64,000 bases of DNA from Streptomyces sp. NRRL B-1347 (GTDB lineage Bacteria > Actinomycetota > Actinomycetes > Streptomycetales > Streptomycetaceae): assembly GCF_000720325.1 (NCBI RefSeq), contig NZ_JOJM01000025.1:1-64000 (forward strand), written 5' to 3'. Below, one piece after another: positions 25,819-34,589 of this stretch. The notes beneath the pieces were generated by a model that was not told the DNA's origin, ran no database searches, and saw nothing but the letters and a program-made list of their open reading frames with translations. A program made the translations under genes and the position numbers. The number at the start of each line of letters is the position of its first letter. Position 1 is the stretch's first letter.

Positions 25819-26751
25819 ATGCCGACCGCACTCGCAGCCGACCCAGCCGACAGCCGAGCCGCAGAGGGGCCCTCGGCCCACGGCCGGCTCCACTCCCCCG
25901 TCATCGCCTGGTTCGAGGCACACGCGCGTGACCTGCCGTGGCGCCGTCCGGACGCCGGGCCCTGGGGGGTCATGGTCAGCGAGTTCATGCTCCAGCAGAC
26001 GCCCGTCAGCCGGGTCCTGCCCGTGTACGAGCAGTGGGTCGCGCGCTGGCCGCGCCCGGCCGACCTGGCCAAGGAGGCGCCCGGCGAGGCCGTGCGCGCC
26101 TGGGGGCGGCTCGGCTACCCGCGCCGCGCGCTGCGCCTGCACGGCGCCGCCGTCGCCATAACGGAGCGCCACGGCGGCGACGTACCGACGCAGCACGCGC
26201 AGCTGCTCGCGCTGCCCGGCATCGGCGAGTACACCGCGGCGGCCGTCGCGTCCTTCGCGTACGGGCAGCGGCACGCCGTGCTCGACACGAACGTCCGCCG
26301 GGTCTTCGCGCGGGCCGTGACCGGCGTGCAGTACCCGCCGAACGCCACCACCGCGGCCGAGCGCAAGCTCGCCCGCGCGCTGCTGCCCGAGGACGAGGCG
26401 ACCGCCGCGCGCTGGGCCGCCGCGTCCATGGAGCTCGGCGCCCTGGTGTGCAGCGCCAAGAACGAGGACTGCGGGCGCTGCCCGATCGCCGCGCACTGCG
26501 CGTGGCTGGCGGCGGGCAAGCCCGCGCACGCGGGTCCCGCGCGCCGCGGCCAGACGTACGCAGGTACGGACCGCCAGGTGCGCGGCAAGCTGCTCGCGGT
26601 GCTCCGCGAGGCCGTGACGCCGGTGCCGCAGACGGCGCTCGACCGGGTGTGGGACGAGCCGGTGCAGCGGGCCCGCGCGCTGGACGGACTCGTCGCCGAC
26701 GGTCTGGTGGAGCCCCTGCCGGACGGGTTCTACCGGCTCCCGCTGACCTGA
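25819..26751 (+). CDS. mutY: A/G-specific adenine glycosylase
   Basis: MutY removes adenine mispaired with 8-oxoguanine. The 310-residue protein has the helix-hairpin-helix and catalytic region (LQQTPVSRVLPVYEQW, LPGIGEYTAAAVASFAYGQ, VLDTNVRRVFAR with the conserved Asp). The four-cysteine 4Fe-4S loop is CSAKNEDCGRCPIAAHC, with spacing C-x6-C-x2-C-x5-C. The C-terminus ends shortly after the cluster with a winged-helix-like extension, so it lacks the full NUDIX-like 8-oxoG recognition domain of E. coli MutY; this short form is usual in actinobacteria. The ATG at 25819 fits the family start. Confidence 0.93.
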   Translation: MPTALAADPADSRAAEGPSAHGRLHSPVIAWFEAHARDLPWRRPDAGPWGVMVSEFMLQQTPVSRVLPVYEQWVARWPRPADLAKEAPGEAVRAWGRLGYPRRALRLHGAAVAITERHGGDVPTQHAQLLALPGIGEYTAAAVASFAYGQRHAVLDTNVRRVFARAVTGVQYPPNATTAAERKLARALLPEDEATAARWAAASMELGALVCSAKNEDCGRCPIAAHCAWLAAGKPAHAGPARRGQTYAGTDRQVRGKLLAVLREAVTPVPQTALDRVWDEPVQRARALDGLVADGLVEPLPDGFYRLPLT

Positions 26752-27017
26752 CGGCCGAAGGCCCGCGCCCCGGGTCACCGGCCGCCGCGCGGCCTCCGTA
26801 ACAAGTCCCCGGCGACAAAACGGGCAAGCACTCCCACATTGAGCTGCAGGTTTACCCCTGCCCTACTTCTGTTACACAACCGACGTACAGCCGTGCGTCC
26901 GCCGCTGGCTGCTCCGCACAGCGCCGTGACAACGCCTCCGTAACTTCATTCCCGTACCGCACAGGCAAGGGATCGCGGTCAGCGAACCGGGGACGAACGG
27001 AACGGAGGCGGTTGGGA
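26752..27017 (+). promoter_or_regulatory. sigE upstream regulatory region
   Basis: The 266-bp non-coding region before sigE is less GC-rich near its centre and holds an inverted repeat GCAGG-tttacc-CCTGC (26846-26861). In S. coelicolor the sigE promoter is known to be activated by the response regulator CseB, so the CseB site should lie here. I cannot define the promoter hexamers with confidence. The ribosome site GGAGGCGG begins at 27004. Confidence 0.55.
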
Positions 27018-27557
27018 ATGGCGCACGGCGAGGTGCTCGAGTTCGAAGAGTACGTCCGCACTCGGCAGGACGCCCTGCTGCGCAGCGCCCGACGGCTCGT
27101 TCCTGACCCCGTCGACGCGCAGGACCTGCTGCAGACGGCACTCGTGCGGACGTACGGCCGCTGGGACGGCATAGCCGACAAGCGGCTCGCGGACGCCTAT
27201 CTGCGCCGCGTCATGATCAACACGCGGACCGAGTGGTGGCGTGCCCGCAAGCTCGAAGAGGTGCCGACCGAGCAGCTGCCGGACGCCTCCGTGGACGACG
27301 CCACCGAGCAGCACGCGGACCGCGCCCTGCTGATGGACATCATGAAGGTGCTCGCCCCCAAGCAGCGCAGCGTGGTCGTGCTGCGACACTGGGAGCAGAT
27401 GTCCACGGAGGAGACGGCCGCCGCCCTCGGCATGTCGGCCGGGACGGTCAAGAGCACGCTGCACCGGGCGCTCGCCCGGCTCCGCCAGGAGCTGGAGAGC
27501 CGCGACCTCGATGCGCGCGCGTTCGAACGTGAGGAGCGGGAGCGTTGCGCGGCCTGA
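27018..27557 (+). CDS. sigE: ECF RNA polymerase sigma factor SigE (cell-envelope stress)
   Basis: The 179-residue ECF sigma factor has region 2 (RTRQDALLRSARRLVPDPVDAQDLLQTALVRTYGRW) and region 4 (LAPKQRSVVVLRHWEQMSTEETAAALGMSAGTVKSTLHRALARL). It is nearly identical to the S. coelicolor SigE I remember (VLEFEEYVRTRQDAL at the N-terminus). It controls cell-wall stress genes. It is the first gene of sigE-cseA-cseB-cseC; the kinase CseC and regulator CseB activate its promoter. I chose ATG 27018 after GGAGGCGG over a TTG at 27012. The end overlaps cseA by 13 bp if cseA starts at 27545. Confidence 0.95.
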   Translation: MAHGEVLEFEEYVRTRQDALLRSARRLVPDPVDAQDLLQTALVRTYGRWDGIADKRLADAYLRRVMINTRTEWWRARKLEEVPTEQLPDASVDDATEQHADRALLMDIMKVLAPKQRSVVVLRHWEQMSTEETAAALGMSAGTVKSTLHRALARLRQELESRDLDARAFEREERERCAA

Positions 27558-28234
27558 TTTCCCGGGCCGACCGAACCGGCCGAACAGGCCGGTCGGCGGG
27601 ACAGGACAGATCAGCGGACGTGCGTCCGAAGGCGGGGAGTGCGGCAGTGGCCGTGCTCGCCGCCCTCGGGCTTTTGCTCGCCGTGACGAGCTGCTCCACG
27701 GGCGGCTCCGGCACCCGTGACGAGGGCCCGGCGCGCACCGGGGCCGTGGCGTCGGCCTCCCCTTCGGAGTCCCCGTCCCCCGCTCCCAAGAACGTCGACG
27801 CGGTCCAGCTCGTCAAGAACGACCCGAAGGTCAGCCTCGCCGTGAAGCGGGATCTGAAGCCCTGCACCGAGGACGAGTACCCGGTGGACGTCTCGTACGG
27901 CAACCTGACCGGAGCAGCGACGTCCGACGTCGTCGTGAACGTGCTGACCTGTGGTGACGCCGTGGGCATCGGAAGTTACGTGTATCGCCCGGACGGCAAG
28001 AAGTACGAGAATGTCTTCGCCGACGAGCAGCCTCCCGTCTACGCCGAGATCGACCGTGGCGACCTGGTCGTCAGCAAGCAGCTGTACGGCAAGGACGGCT
28101 CGGTGGCGGAGCCCACCGGTGAGGACGTCATCACGTACCGCTGGACGACGGACCACTTCACCGAGCGGGGCCGCGTCCGCAACAACTACAGCAGCGCGGT
28201 GGGCGGCGAGTCCACCGCTCCGAGCGACAACTGA
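27545..28234 (+). CDS. cseA: lipoprotein CseA
   Basis: CseA is the secreted lipoprotein of the sigE operon and is known as a negative modulator of the system in S. coelicolor. The TTG start at 27545 overlaps sigE. A GTG at 27620 would give a more conventional lipoprotein signal directly before the hydrophobic stretch AAVAVLAALGLLLAV. The lipobox is AVTSC. The mature protein begins STGGSGTRDEG with a Pro/Ser-rich spacer and a globular domain with two cysteines (LKPCTEDEY, VLTCGDAVG). It would sit on the outer face of the membrane near CseC. The start is uncertain; the gene itself is not. Confidence 0.88.
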   Translation: MRGLISRADRTGRTGRSAGQDRSADVRPKAGSAAVAVLAALGLLLAVTSCSTGGSGTRDEGPARTGAVASASPSESPSPAPKNVDAVQLVKNDPKVSLAVKRDLKPCTEDEYPVDVSYGNLTGAATSDVVVNVLTCGDAVGIGSYVYRPDGKKYENVFADEQPPVYAEIDRGDLVVSKQLYGKDGSVAEPTGEDVITYRWTTDHFTERGRVRNNYSSAVGGESTAPSDN

Positions 28235-28281
28235 ACCCCGTCCGGACCCCGACCTTGACCACCCCTAACTGAGAGCACCCG

Positions 28282-28995
28282 ATGGCAGAACACACCCATG
28301 TCCTGTTCGTCGAGGACGACGACGTCATCCGCGAAGCCACGCAGCTCGCCCTGGAACGGGACGGCTTCGTGGTCACCGCCATGCCCGACGGCCTCCTCGG
28401 TCTCGACGCGTTCCGGGCCGACCGGCCCGACATCGCGCTGCTCGACGTGATGGTCCCGGGCATGGACGGCGTCTCGCTGTGCCGCCGCATCCGCGAGGAG
28501 TCCACGGTCCCGGTGATCATGCTGTCGGCGCGGGCCGACTCGATCGACGTCGTCCTCGGCCTGGAGGCGGGCGCCGACGACTACGTGACCAAGCCGTTCG
28601 ACGGCGCCGTCCTGGTCGCCCGCATCCGCGCCGTCCTGCGCCGCTTCGGGCACGCCAGCGGCTCCGGCACGGCGGCGCCCGCGGCCCAGGACCAGGGGCC
28701 CGCGGACGGCGGTGTGCTGACCTTCGGCGACCTGGAGATCGACACCGAGGGCATGGAGGTGCGCCGCGGCGGCCAGCCGGTCGCCCTGACGCCGACCGAG
28801 ATGCGCCTGCTGCTCGAGTTCTCCTCCGCCCCCGGCACCGTCCTGTCCCGCGACAAGCTCCTGGAGCGCGTCTGGGACTACGGCTGGGGCGGCGACACGC
28901 GCGTCGTCGACGTCCACGTGCAGCGCCTCCGTACGAAGGTCGGCCAGGACCGCATCGAGACGGTCCGCGGCTTCGGCTACAAGCTCAAGGCGTGA
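28282..28995 (+). CDS. cseB: OmpR-type response regulator CseB
   Basis: The 237-residue regulator has a receiver domain (VLFVEDDDVIREA; phospho-Asp in IALLDVMVPGMDG; ADDYVTKPFDGAVL) and a winged-helix effector domain (LTPTEMRLLLEFSSAPGTVLSRDKLLERVWDYGWGGDTRVVDVHVQRLR). It binds the sigE promoter when phosphorylated by CseC. A linker of about 25 residues rich in Ala/Gly separates the domains. It starts 47 bp after cseA and overlaps cseC by 4 bp (GTGA). Confidence 0.95.
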   Translation: MAEHTHVLFVEDDDVIREATQLALERDGFVVTAMPDGLLGLDAFRADRPDIALLDVMVPGMDGVSLCRRIREESTVPVIMLSARADSIDVVLGLEAGADDYVTKPFDGAVLVARIRAVLRRFGHASGSGTAAPAAQDQGPADGGVLTFGDLEIDTEGMEVRRGGQPVALTPTEMRLLLEFSSAPGTVLSRDKLLERVWDYGWGGDTRVVDVHVQRLRTKVGQDRIETVRGFGYKLKA

Positions 28996-30488
28996 GCTTG
29001 CGGGACGGGATACGAGGCGCTGCGCGCCGGGCGCGCCGGAGCGGTGCCCGCGCGGCGGTCCCGGGTGGGCGCGGGAACGGGGCGGCACGGCGCGGGCGCG
29101 GCGAGTGGGCCGGACCCGGCGGCCGCGGCGGCCGGTTCTGGGGGCTGCGGGACCGGCTGCTCGGCCTGGTCGGGCAGCGGCTGCGGACCGGCGTGCGGTG
29201 GAAGATCGCCACTGCCATCGGGCTCGTCGGCGCGCTCGTCGCGATCGCCCTGAGCCTCGTCGTGCACAACGCCGCCCGCGTGTCCATGCTCGACAACGCG
29301 CGCGACCTCCAGGACGAGCGCGTCCAGATCGCCCAGCGCAACTACGAGGCGCGCGGCACCACCACCATCTTCGGCACCAAGGTCGACGACCCGGAGCTGC
29401 CGCAGGAGCTGCGCCGCCAGGTCCTCAAGGGGCGCCGCGCCACCTACGTCCAGGAGCGCGGTGAGGGCCCGCCCGACATCTGGGCGGCCGTGCCGCTCAG
29501 CAACGGCCACGTCCTGTCGGTGCACACCCGCTTCACCGACCGCAGCGCCACCATCATGAAGGACCTCGACCAGGCGCTGGTCATAGGCTCCATCTCGGTC
29601 GTCTTCGGCGGCTGCGCGATCGGCGTGCTCATCGGCGGCCAGATGGCGCGCCGCCTGCGCAAGGCGGCGACGGCCGCGGGCGAGGTCGCCCAGGGCCAGA
29701 CCGAGGTGTCCGTGCGCGACGCCATCGGCGGCGTCGTGCGCGACGAGACCGACGACCTCGCGCGGGCCGTGGACGCCATGGCGGACGCGCTCAAGCAGCG
29801 TCTCGAGGCCGAGCGCCGGGTGACCGCCGACATCGCGCACGAGCTGCGCACCCCGGTGACCGGGCTGCTCACGGCGGCCGAGCTGCTGCCGCCCGGCCGC
29901 CCCACCGAGCTGGTCAAGGACCGCGCGCAGGCGATGCGCACGCTCGTCGAGGACGTCCTGGAGGTGGCCAGGCTCGACTCCGCGTCGGAGCGGGCCGAGC
30001 TGCAGGACATCATGCTCGGCGAGTTCGTGAGCCGGCGGATGGCCGCGCTGCCCGTCGAGGTGGCGGTGGCCGTGGTGCACGAGTCGGAGGTCACCACCGA
30101 CCCGCGCCGTCTGGAGCGCATCCTGTACAACCTGGTCACCAACGCCGCCAAGCACGGCAAGCCGCCCATCGAGGTGAGCGTGGAGGGCCGCGTGGTGCGC
30201 GTGCGCGACCACGGCCCCGGCTTCCCCGAGGCGCTGCTCGCCGAGGGCCCCAGCCGCTTCCGCACCGGCTCGGCGGACCGCGCGGGCCGCGGCCACGGCC
30301 TGGGCCTGACCATCGCGGCGGGCCAGGCGCGGGTGCTCGGCGCGCGCCTGACCTTCCGCAACGTACGCCCGCCCGGCGCGTCGACCGACGGGCCCGCCGA
30401 GGGCGCCGTGGCGGTCCTGTGGCTGCCGGAGCACGCGCCGACGAACACCGGGAGCTACCCGATGCTCCAGCTGCCCGACCACATGTGA
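28992..30488 (+). CDS. cseC: sensor histidine kinase CseC
   Basis: This membrane kinase senses envelope damage and phosphorylates CseB. The GTG at 28992 lies in a GTGA overlap with cseB and gives 498 residues. An unusually long, Arg/Gly-rich cytoplasmic N-terminus of about 65 residues precedes TM1 (IATAIGLVGALVAIALSLVV). Next come an extracytoplasmic sensor of about 100 residues, TM2 (ALVIGSISVVFGGCAIGVLIGG), HAMP, the H-box RVTADIAHELRTPVTGLL, N-box LYNLVTNAAKHG, and G-boxes VRDHGPGFPEA and GRGHGLGLTIA. The long basic N-terminus deserves a start-site check because an internal start would remove it. Confidence 0.93.
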   Translation: MSLRDGIRGAARRARRSGARAAVPGGRGNGAARRGRGEWAGPGGRGGRFWGLRDRLLGLVGQRLRTGVRWKIATAIGLVGALVAIALSLVVHNAARVSMLDNARDLQDERVQIAQRNYEARGTTTIFGTKVDDPELPQELRRQVLKGRRATYVQERGEGPPDIWAAVPLSNGHVLSVHTRFTDRSATIMKDLDQALVIGSISVVFGGCAIGVLIGGQMARRLRKAATAAGEVAQGQTEVSVRDAIGGVVRDETDDLARAVDAMADALKQRLEAERRVTADIAHELRTPVTGLLTAAELLPPGRPTELVKDRAQAMRTLVEDVLEVARLDSASERAELQDIMLGEFVSRRMAALPVEVAVAVVHESEVTTDPRRLERILYNLVTNAAKHGKPPIEVSVEGRVVRVRDHGPGFPEALLAEGPSRFRTGSADRAGRGHGLGLTIAAGQARVLGARLTFRNVRPPGASTDGPAEGAVAVLWLPEHAPTNTGSYPMLQLPDHM

Positions 30489-30507
30489 GCCGGGGCGGGC
30501 GGCGGGG

Positions 30508-30951
30508 TCAGCAGCCCCAGTCCTTGTCCAGGTCGAGGCCGCCCTCCCGCTCCTGGGTGAACGAGAACCAGTTCCCCGAGTCGTCGCGGAAGATCGCCTC
30601 GGTGCCGTACGGGCGCTCCTGGGGCTCCTGGAGGAACTCGACGCCCCGGGCCTTGAGCTTCTCGTAGTCGCCGTGGATGTCGTCGGTGTGCAGGGCCGCG
30701 CCGAGCACGCCCTTGGCGACCAGCTTCCGCAGCGCCTCGGCCGAATCGGCGTCCATGCCCGCGCCGCCCGGCACCATCAGCGCCAGCATGACCTCGGGCT
30801 GGCCCTTGGCGCCCACGGTGAGGAAGCGCATGCCGCCCTCGCCGAGGGTCATGTCCGTGCGGACCTCCAGGCCCAGCTTCTCCGTGTAGAACTCCTTGGC
30901 CCGGTCCTGGTCGAGGACCCAGAGGGTGGAGATGGCGAGTCCCTTGATCAT
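30508..30951 (-). CDS. VOC-family (glyoxalase/bleomycin-resistance fold) protein
   Basis: The 147-residue protein has two beta-alpha-beta-beta-beta modules typical of VOC enzymes: MIKGLAISTLWVLDQDRAKEFYTEKLGLEV and then LHTDDIHGDYEKLKARGVEFLQEPQERPYGTEAIFRDDSGNWF. The exact role is unknown; family members bind or convert small electrophiles using a metal, or sequester antibiotics. The ATG at 30951 fits the fold start. An AraC-type regulator lies 73 bp upstream on the same strand. Such AraC-VOC pairs are common in Streptomyces and suggest a shared inducer. Confidence 0.87.
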   Translation of the reverse strand: MIKGLAISTLWVLDQDRAKEFYTEKLGLEVRTDMTLGEGGMRFLTVGAKGQPEVMLALMVPGGAGMDADSAEALRKLVAKGVLGAALHTDDIHGDYEKLKARGVEFLQEPQERPYGTEAIFRDDSGNWFSFTQEREGGLDLDKDWGC

Positions 30952-31024
30952 GGTGTGCTCCTGTGCGCGGGGGGATGTCCGGCTTGCCAGGCCACCGTAG
31001 GCAGGGGGTCCGGTGCGCCGCTTC

Positions 31025-31495
31025 TCAAGAATTGCGGTCCTGCTCGGCTCCGGCTGCCGGGGCGTCCGGGCCACCGGCGCGGCTCGGGAAGGCACCGGCC
31101 CACAGCAGCGCGTAACACCCCGGTATGAGAGCGGTGCCGCGGCCGACGTGCTTGGCGCGGTACTCGCCCGGGGTCAGGCCCGTCCGCCGTTTGAAGGTCG
31201 CGGAGAAGGTGCCGACCCCGGCGAAGCCCACCAGGAAGCACACCTCCGTGACGGCCAGGTCGGCCGAGCGCAGCAGGTCCTCGGCGCGCTCGATGCGGCG
31301 CCGCGACAGGTACTGGCCCGGGGTCTCGCCGTACGTCTCCTTGAAGGCGCGGATGAAGTGGAAGCGGGAGTAACCGGCGTGCGCGGCCACCGCGGCCAGG
31401 TCGAGGTCAGGATCGGCCCAGTCCCGATCCATCGCGTCCTTGGCCCGACGCAGCTGCCGCAGTTTCTCCACGGCTCCGATGCTGGCACGCGGCAC
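31025..31495 (-). CDS. AraC-family transcriptional regulator (short form)
   Basis: The protein of about 156 residues is a nearly bare AraC DNA-binding domain (LDLAAVAAHAGYSRFHFIRAFKETYGETPGQYLSRRRIERAEDLL and VTEVCFLVGFAGVGTFSATFKRRTGLTPGEYR). A Pro/Ala-rich tail of about 45 residues follows with no visible ligand domain. SoxS/MarA-like size implies control by abundance or by partner. The GTG at 31495 is preferred over a TTG at 31501. It probably controls the VOC gene that follows. Confidence 0.87.
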   Translation of the reverse strand: MPRASIGAVEKLRQLRRAKDAMDRDWADPDLDLAAVAAHAGYSRFHFIRAFKETYGETPGQYLSRRRIERAEDLLRSADLAVTEVCFLVGFAGVGTFSATFKRRTGLTPGEYRAKHVGRGTALIPGCYALLWAGAFPSRAGGPDAPAAGAEQDRNS

Positions 31496-31654
31496 TGACA
31501 ACGGCCCCCCGGCCGGTCCCGGGGACGGCCACGGCCCCCGGCGCGGTCGCGCCGGAGGCCGTGGTGGGCCGAGGTGCGGGGCGGCCGCTCGGACGGCTCC
31601 GCGGCCGTCGCTCCCGCCCCGCGCGCGGAGTCCCCGTCCGCGCTCCCGGCCGGT

Positions 31655-33211
31655 CTAGTGGTCGGCGGGCGCGGCGGGGGCGGACCCCCGCAGCGGTGTC
31701 TCCCGCACGAAGACCGCGGCGAGCAGCGCGGCCACCGCCATCACCGAGCCGAGCACGAACGCGGCGTGCGTCCCGGACGACACCGCGTGCTGGTAGGCGT
31801 CGCGGACCACGTCCGGCAGCTTGGCGAGGCTCGCCGCGTCGAGCTGCGCGGACTGCTCGGTGACCTTGCCGCCCGCGGCACCGGCCCGCTCGGCCATCTC
31901 GTGCTGCACCCGGCTGTTGAACAGCGCACCCATGACGGCGACGCCGAAGGACGAGCCGAGGGTGCGGAACAGCGTGGCCGACGAGGACGCGACGCCCATG
32001 TCCTTCATCTCGACGCTGTTCTGCGCGACGAGCATGGTGATCTGCATCAGACAGCCCATGCCGGCACCGAGGACCGCCATGTAGATCCCGGAGGTCAGCC
32101 GGGAGGTCTCGGTGTCCATCTGGGCGAGCAGGGCCAGGCCCACGGCCATCAGGACGCTTCCGGCGATGGGGAAGACCTTGTACTTGCCGGTGGAGGTCGT
32201 GAAGCGGCCCGCGACGTTCGAGACGGCCATCATGGCGAGCAGCATCGGCATGAGCAGCAGACCGGAGTTGGTGGCCGACGCGCCCTGCACGGACTGCTGG
32301 TACAGCGGCAGGAAGAGCATCGCGCCGAACATCACGAAGCCGGTCAGGAAGCTGATCACGGCCATCAGCGTGAAGTTGCGGTTGCGGAAGATCCGCAGCG
32401 GCATGAGCGGTTCGGCCGCCTTCTGCTGCACGAAGTAGAAGCCGACGAGCGCCGCGACGCCGAGGCCGATGAGCTCCATGATCACGGCCGAGCCCCAGGC
32501 GTACTCGGTGCCGCCCCAGGTGGTCACCAGGACGAAGGACGTGATGCCGACGGTGAGCAGGGCCGCGCCCAGGTAGTCGATGCGCCCGGTGGCCTGCTTC
32601 TTCGGCAGGTGCAGCACGGCGCTCACCATGAACAGGGCGACGACGCCGAGCGGCAGGTTGATGTAGAAGGCCCAGCGCCAGCCGAGGTGGTCGGTGAGGG
32701 TGCCGCCGACGAGCGGGCCGCCGATCATCGCGACCGCCATGACGCCGGTCATCATGCCCATGTACTTGCCGCGCTCCCGGGGCGGCACCAGCTCGCCGAT
32801 GATCGCCATGACGCCGACCATCAGGCCGCCCGCGCCGAGCCCCTGCACCGCGCGGAAGGCGATGAGCTGCCCCATGTCCTGGGCGAGACCGCTGAGCGCG
32901 GAGCCGACCAGGAAGATCACGATGGAGGTCAGGAAGGCGCCCTTGCGCCCGTACATGTCGCCGAGCTTGCCCCAGATCGGCGTGGAGGCGGCGGTCGCGA
33001 GGGTGTACCCGGTGACCACCCACGACAGGTGCTCCAGGCCGCCGAGGTCACCGACGATCGTCGGCATCGCGGGGCTCACGATCATGTTGTCGAGCATCGC
33101 GAGGAGGATCGCGACCATCAGCGCGAAGATCACCACGCGCACGCTCCGCTGGGGCGGCTCCTCCACCGCCCGTTCCTTGCCTCCCGGCTTGACCGCTACC
33201 GCACTCGCCAT
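31655..33211 (-). CDS. MFS drug efflux transporter, 14-TM DHA2 (EmrB/QacA) family
   Basis: The 518-residue inner-membrane protein has about 14 hydrophobic segments. The DHA2 motifs are DNMIVSPAMPTIVGDL (motif D1), GKLGDMYGRKGAFL (motif A) and GAGGLMVGVMAIIGELVPPRERGKYMG with WRWAFYINLPLG (motif C region). It should export toxic compounds by proton antiport. It is divergent from a TetR gene at 33389. The minus-strand promoter TTGACG (33294-33299)/TACCTT (33270-33275, 18-nt spacing) is embedded in repeated operator-like sequence, so repression by that TetR protein is likely. Confidence 0.93.
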   Translation of the reverse strand: MASAVAVKPGGKERAVEEPPQRSVRVVIFALMVAILLAMLDNMIVSPAMPTIVGDLGGLEHLSWVVTGYTLATAASTPIWGKLGDMYGRKGAFLTSIVIFLVGSALSGLAQDMGQLIAFRAVQGLGAGGLMVGVMAIIGELVPPRERGKYMGMMTGVMAVAMIGGPLVGGTLTDHLGWRWAFYINLPLGVVALFMVSAVLHLPKKQATGRIDYLGAALLTVGITSFVLVTTWGGTEYAWGSAVIMELIGLGVAALVGFYFVQQKAAEPLMPLRIFRNRNFTLMAVISFLTGFVMFGAMLFLPLYQQSVQGASATNSGLLLMPMLLAMMAVSNVAGRFTTSTGKYKVFPIAGSVLMAVGLALLAQMDTETSRLTSGIYMAVLGAGMGCLMQITMLVAQNSVEMKDMGVASSSATLFRTLGSSFGVAVMGALFNSRVQHEMAERAGAAGGKVTEQSAQLDAASLAKLPDVVRDAYQHAVSSGTHAAFVLGSVMAVAALLAAVFVRETPLRGSAPAAPADH

Positions 33212-33236
33212 GGTGTTCCCCGCTCCCCGACTACTT

Positions 33237-33329
33237 ACTTGCCGCCCGGCAAGTTGATTACACTGAGGGAAGGTAGACCCCTAACTAGCCGGGCGTCAAG
33301 CAAGTTAGCTAGCCGGTCGTCAAGCAAGT
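33237..33329. promoter_or_regulatory. TetR operator cluster and divergent MFS promoter
   Basis: ACTTGCCG-CC-CGGCAAGT (33237-33254) is a perfect 8-bp-arm palindrome just upstream of the MFS start. Two 21-bp direct repeats, beginning CTAGCCGG and ending GTCAAGCAAGT, lie at 33285-33305 and 33309-33329 with one mismatch and 24-bp period. Read on the minus strand, each direct repeat contains TTGACG, and the first serves as the minus-35 of the MFS promoter. Shared CTTG/CAAG half-sites suggest one regulator binds all three. Confidence 0.75.
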
Positions 33330-33388
33330 CCCAAGAGGTCGCAAAGGCGCGTCACCTGGGGGCAGCGGAGGAGTGCGAGGATCGCCCC

Positions 33389-33970
33389 ATGGGCACAGGG
33401 AAGCAGCAGCGCCGCGGTGACACCCGCCAGCGCATTCAGGACGTAGCGCTCGAACTGTTCGCCGAGCAGGGGTACGAGAAGACGTCGCTGCGGGAGATCG
33501 CCGAGCGTCTCGAGGTCACGAAGGCGGCGCTGTACTACCACTTCAAGACCAAGGAAGACATCCTCACCAGCATCTTCGACGACATGACCCGCCCCATCGA
33601 CGAGCTGATCGAATGGGGCGGGGAACAGCCCCGCACGCTCGACACCAAGCGCGCGATCCTCACGCGCTACAGCGAGATCCTCACGGACGCCGCCCCCCTC
33701 TTCCGCTTCATGCAGGAGAACCAGGCGACGATGCGCGACCTGAAGACCGGTGAGAGCTTCAAGGACCGCATGTTCGCCCTGCTCGACATCCTCAGGGGCG
33801 ACGATCCGGCGACGCCGATGACCGCGCAGGTGCGCTGCTTCAGCGCGCTGTTCACCATGCACGGCGGGATGTTCGTGCTCAAAGACGCCGATGGCGACCC
33901 CGAGGAGAAGCGGAAAGCCATCCTCGAGGTCGCCATCGATCTGGTGACCCAGGCGCACCACGGCGCATGA
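33389..33970 (+). CDS. TetR-family repressor of the divergent MFS pump
   Basis: The 193-residue regulator has the TetR helix-turn-helix (RQRIQDVALELFAEQGYEKTSLREIAERLEVTKAALYYHFKTKEDILTSIF) and a helical ligand-binding domain. It is divergent from a DHA2 efflux gene, and the shared 177-bp region has a palindrome plus direct repeats. Repression of the pump, relieved by a pump substrate, is the likely circuit. The ATG at 33389 follows a purine-rich GGAGGAGTGCGAGG. Confidence 0.92.
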   Translation: MGTGKQQRRGDTRQRIQDVALELFAEQGYEKTSLREIAERLEVTKAALYYHFKTKEDILTSIFDDMTRPIDELIEWGGEQPRTLDTKRAILTRYSEILTDAAPLFRFMQENQATMRDLKTGESFKDRMFALLDILRGDDPATPMTAQVRCFSALFTMHGGMFVLKDADGDPEEKRKAILEVAIDLVTQAHHGA

Positions 33971-33994
33971 GTCAGAGCGTGCGCGCGGAGGGGA

Positions 33995-34552
33995 TCACAC
34001 GCGCACGCCCTGCTTGCGCAGGAAGGAGACCGGGTCGACGGCCGAGCCGTAGTTCGGCGTCGTGCGGATCTCGAAGTGCAGGTGGGGGCCGCTGGAGTTG
34101 CCCGTGTTGCCGGAGAGGGCGATGCGCTGGCCGCCGGTGACGGCCTGGCCGACGCGCACCTCGACGCGCGAGAGGTGGGCGTACTGCGAGTACGTGCCGT
34201 TCGCGTGCTTGATGACGACGGCGTTGCCGTACGCGGGTCCGTCACCGGCGCCGTTCGGACCGGCCTTCACGACGGTGCCGGCGTGCACGGACTTGACCAC
34301 GGTGCCGGTCGGGACGGCGAAGTCCTGGCCGGAGTGCTTGTGGGCCCACATGCTGCCGCCGAGGCCGAAGGTCGCGGAGAGGCGGTAGCGGTCGACCGGG
34401 TCCTGCCAGGCCGGGGCGGCCGGAGCCTTCGCGGCGGCGCTCGCCGCACCCGCTCCGAGAACCGTCACCGCGCCGACGCCGACGGCGACGACGGCCGCGC
34501 GGACGCGGCGGGACGGACGGCCGGAATGGTGGGACTTCGAGCGCTTCGACAT
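33995..34552 (-). CDS. secreted M23-family metallopeptidase (LytM-type)
   Basis: The 185-residue protein has a Sec-type signal peptide (basic RPSRRVR, hydrophobic AAVVAVGVGAVTVLGAGAASA, cleavage near AAA-KA). A minimal LytM domain follows with Zn ligands in MWAHKHSGQDFAVPTG (His, Asp) and HLHFEIR (HxH). It should cut peptidoglycan cross-bridges or act as an inactive LytM-like regulator; all visible Zn ligands are intact. The ATG at 34552 follows a strong GGAGG. The upstream leader forms two long hairpins (34590-34681). It is convergent with the TetR gene. Confidence 0.92.
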   Translation of the reverse strand: MSKRSKSHHSGRPSRRVRAAVVAVGVGAVTVLGAGAASAAAKAPAAPAWQDPVDRYRLSATFGLGGSMWAHKHSGQDFAVPTGTVVKSVHAGTVVKAGPNGAGDGPAYGNAVVIKHANGTYSQYAHLSRVEVRVGQAVTGGQRIALSGNTGNSSGPHLHFEIRTTPNYGSAVDPVSFLRKQGVRV

Positions 34553-34589
34553 GAGGACCTCCGGGGCGGGCGGCACACGGGTGCCGGGG

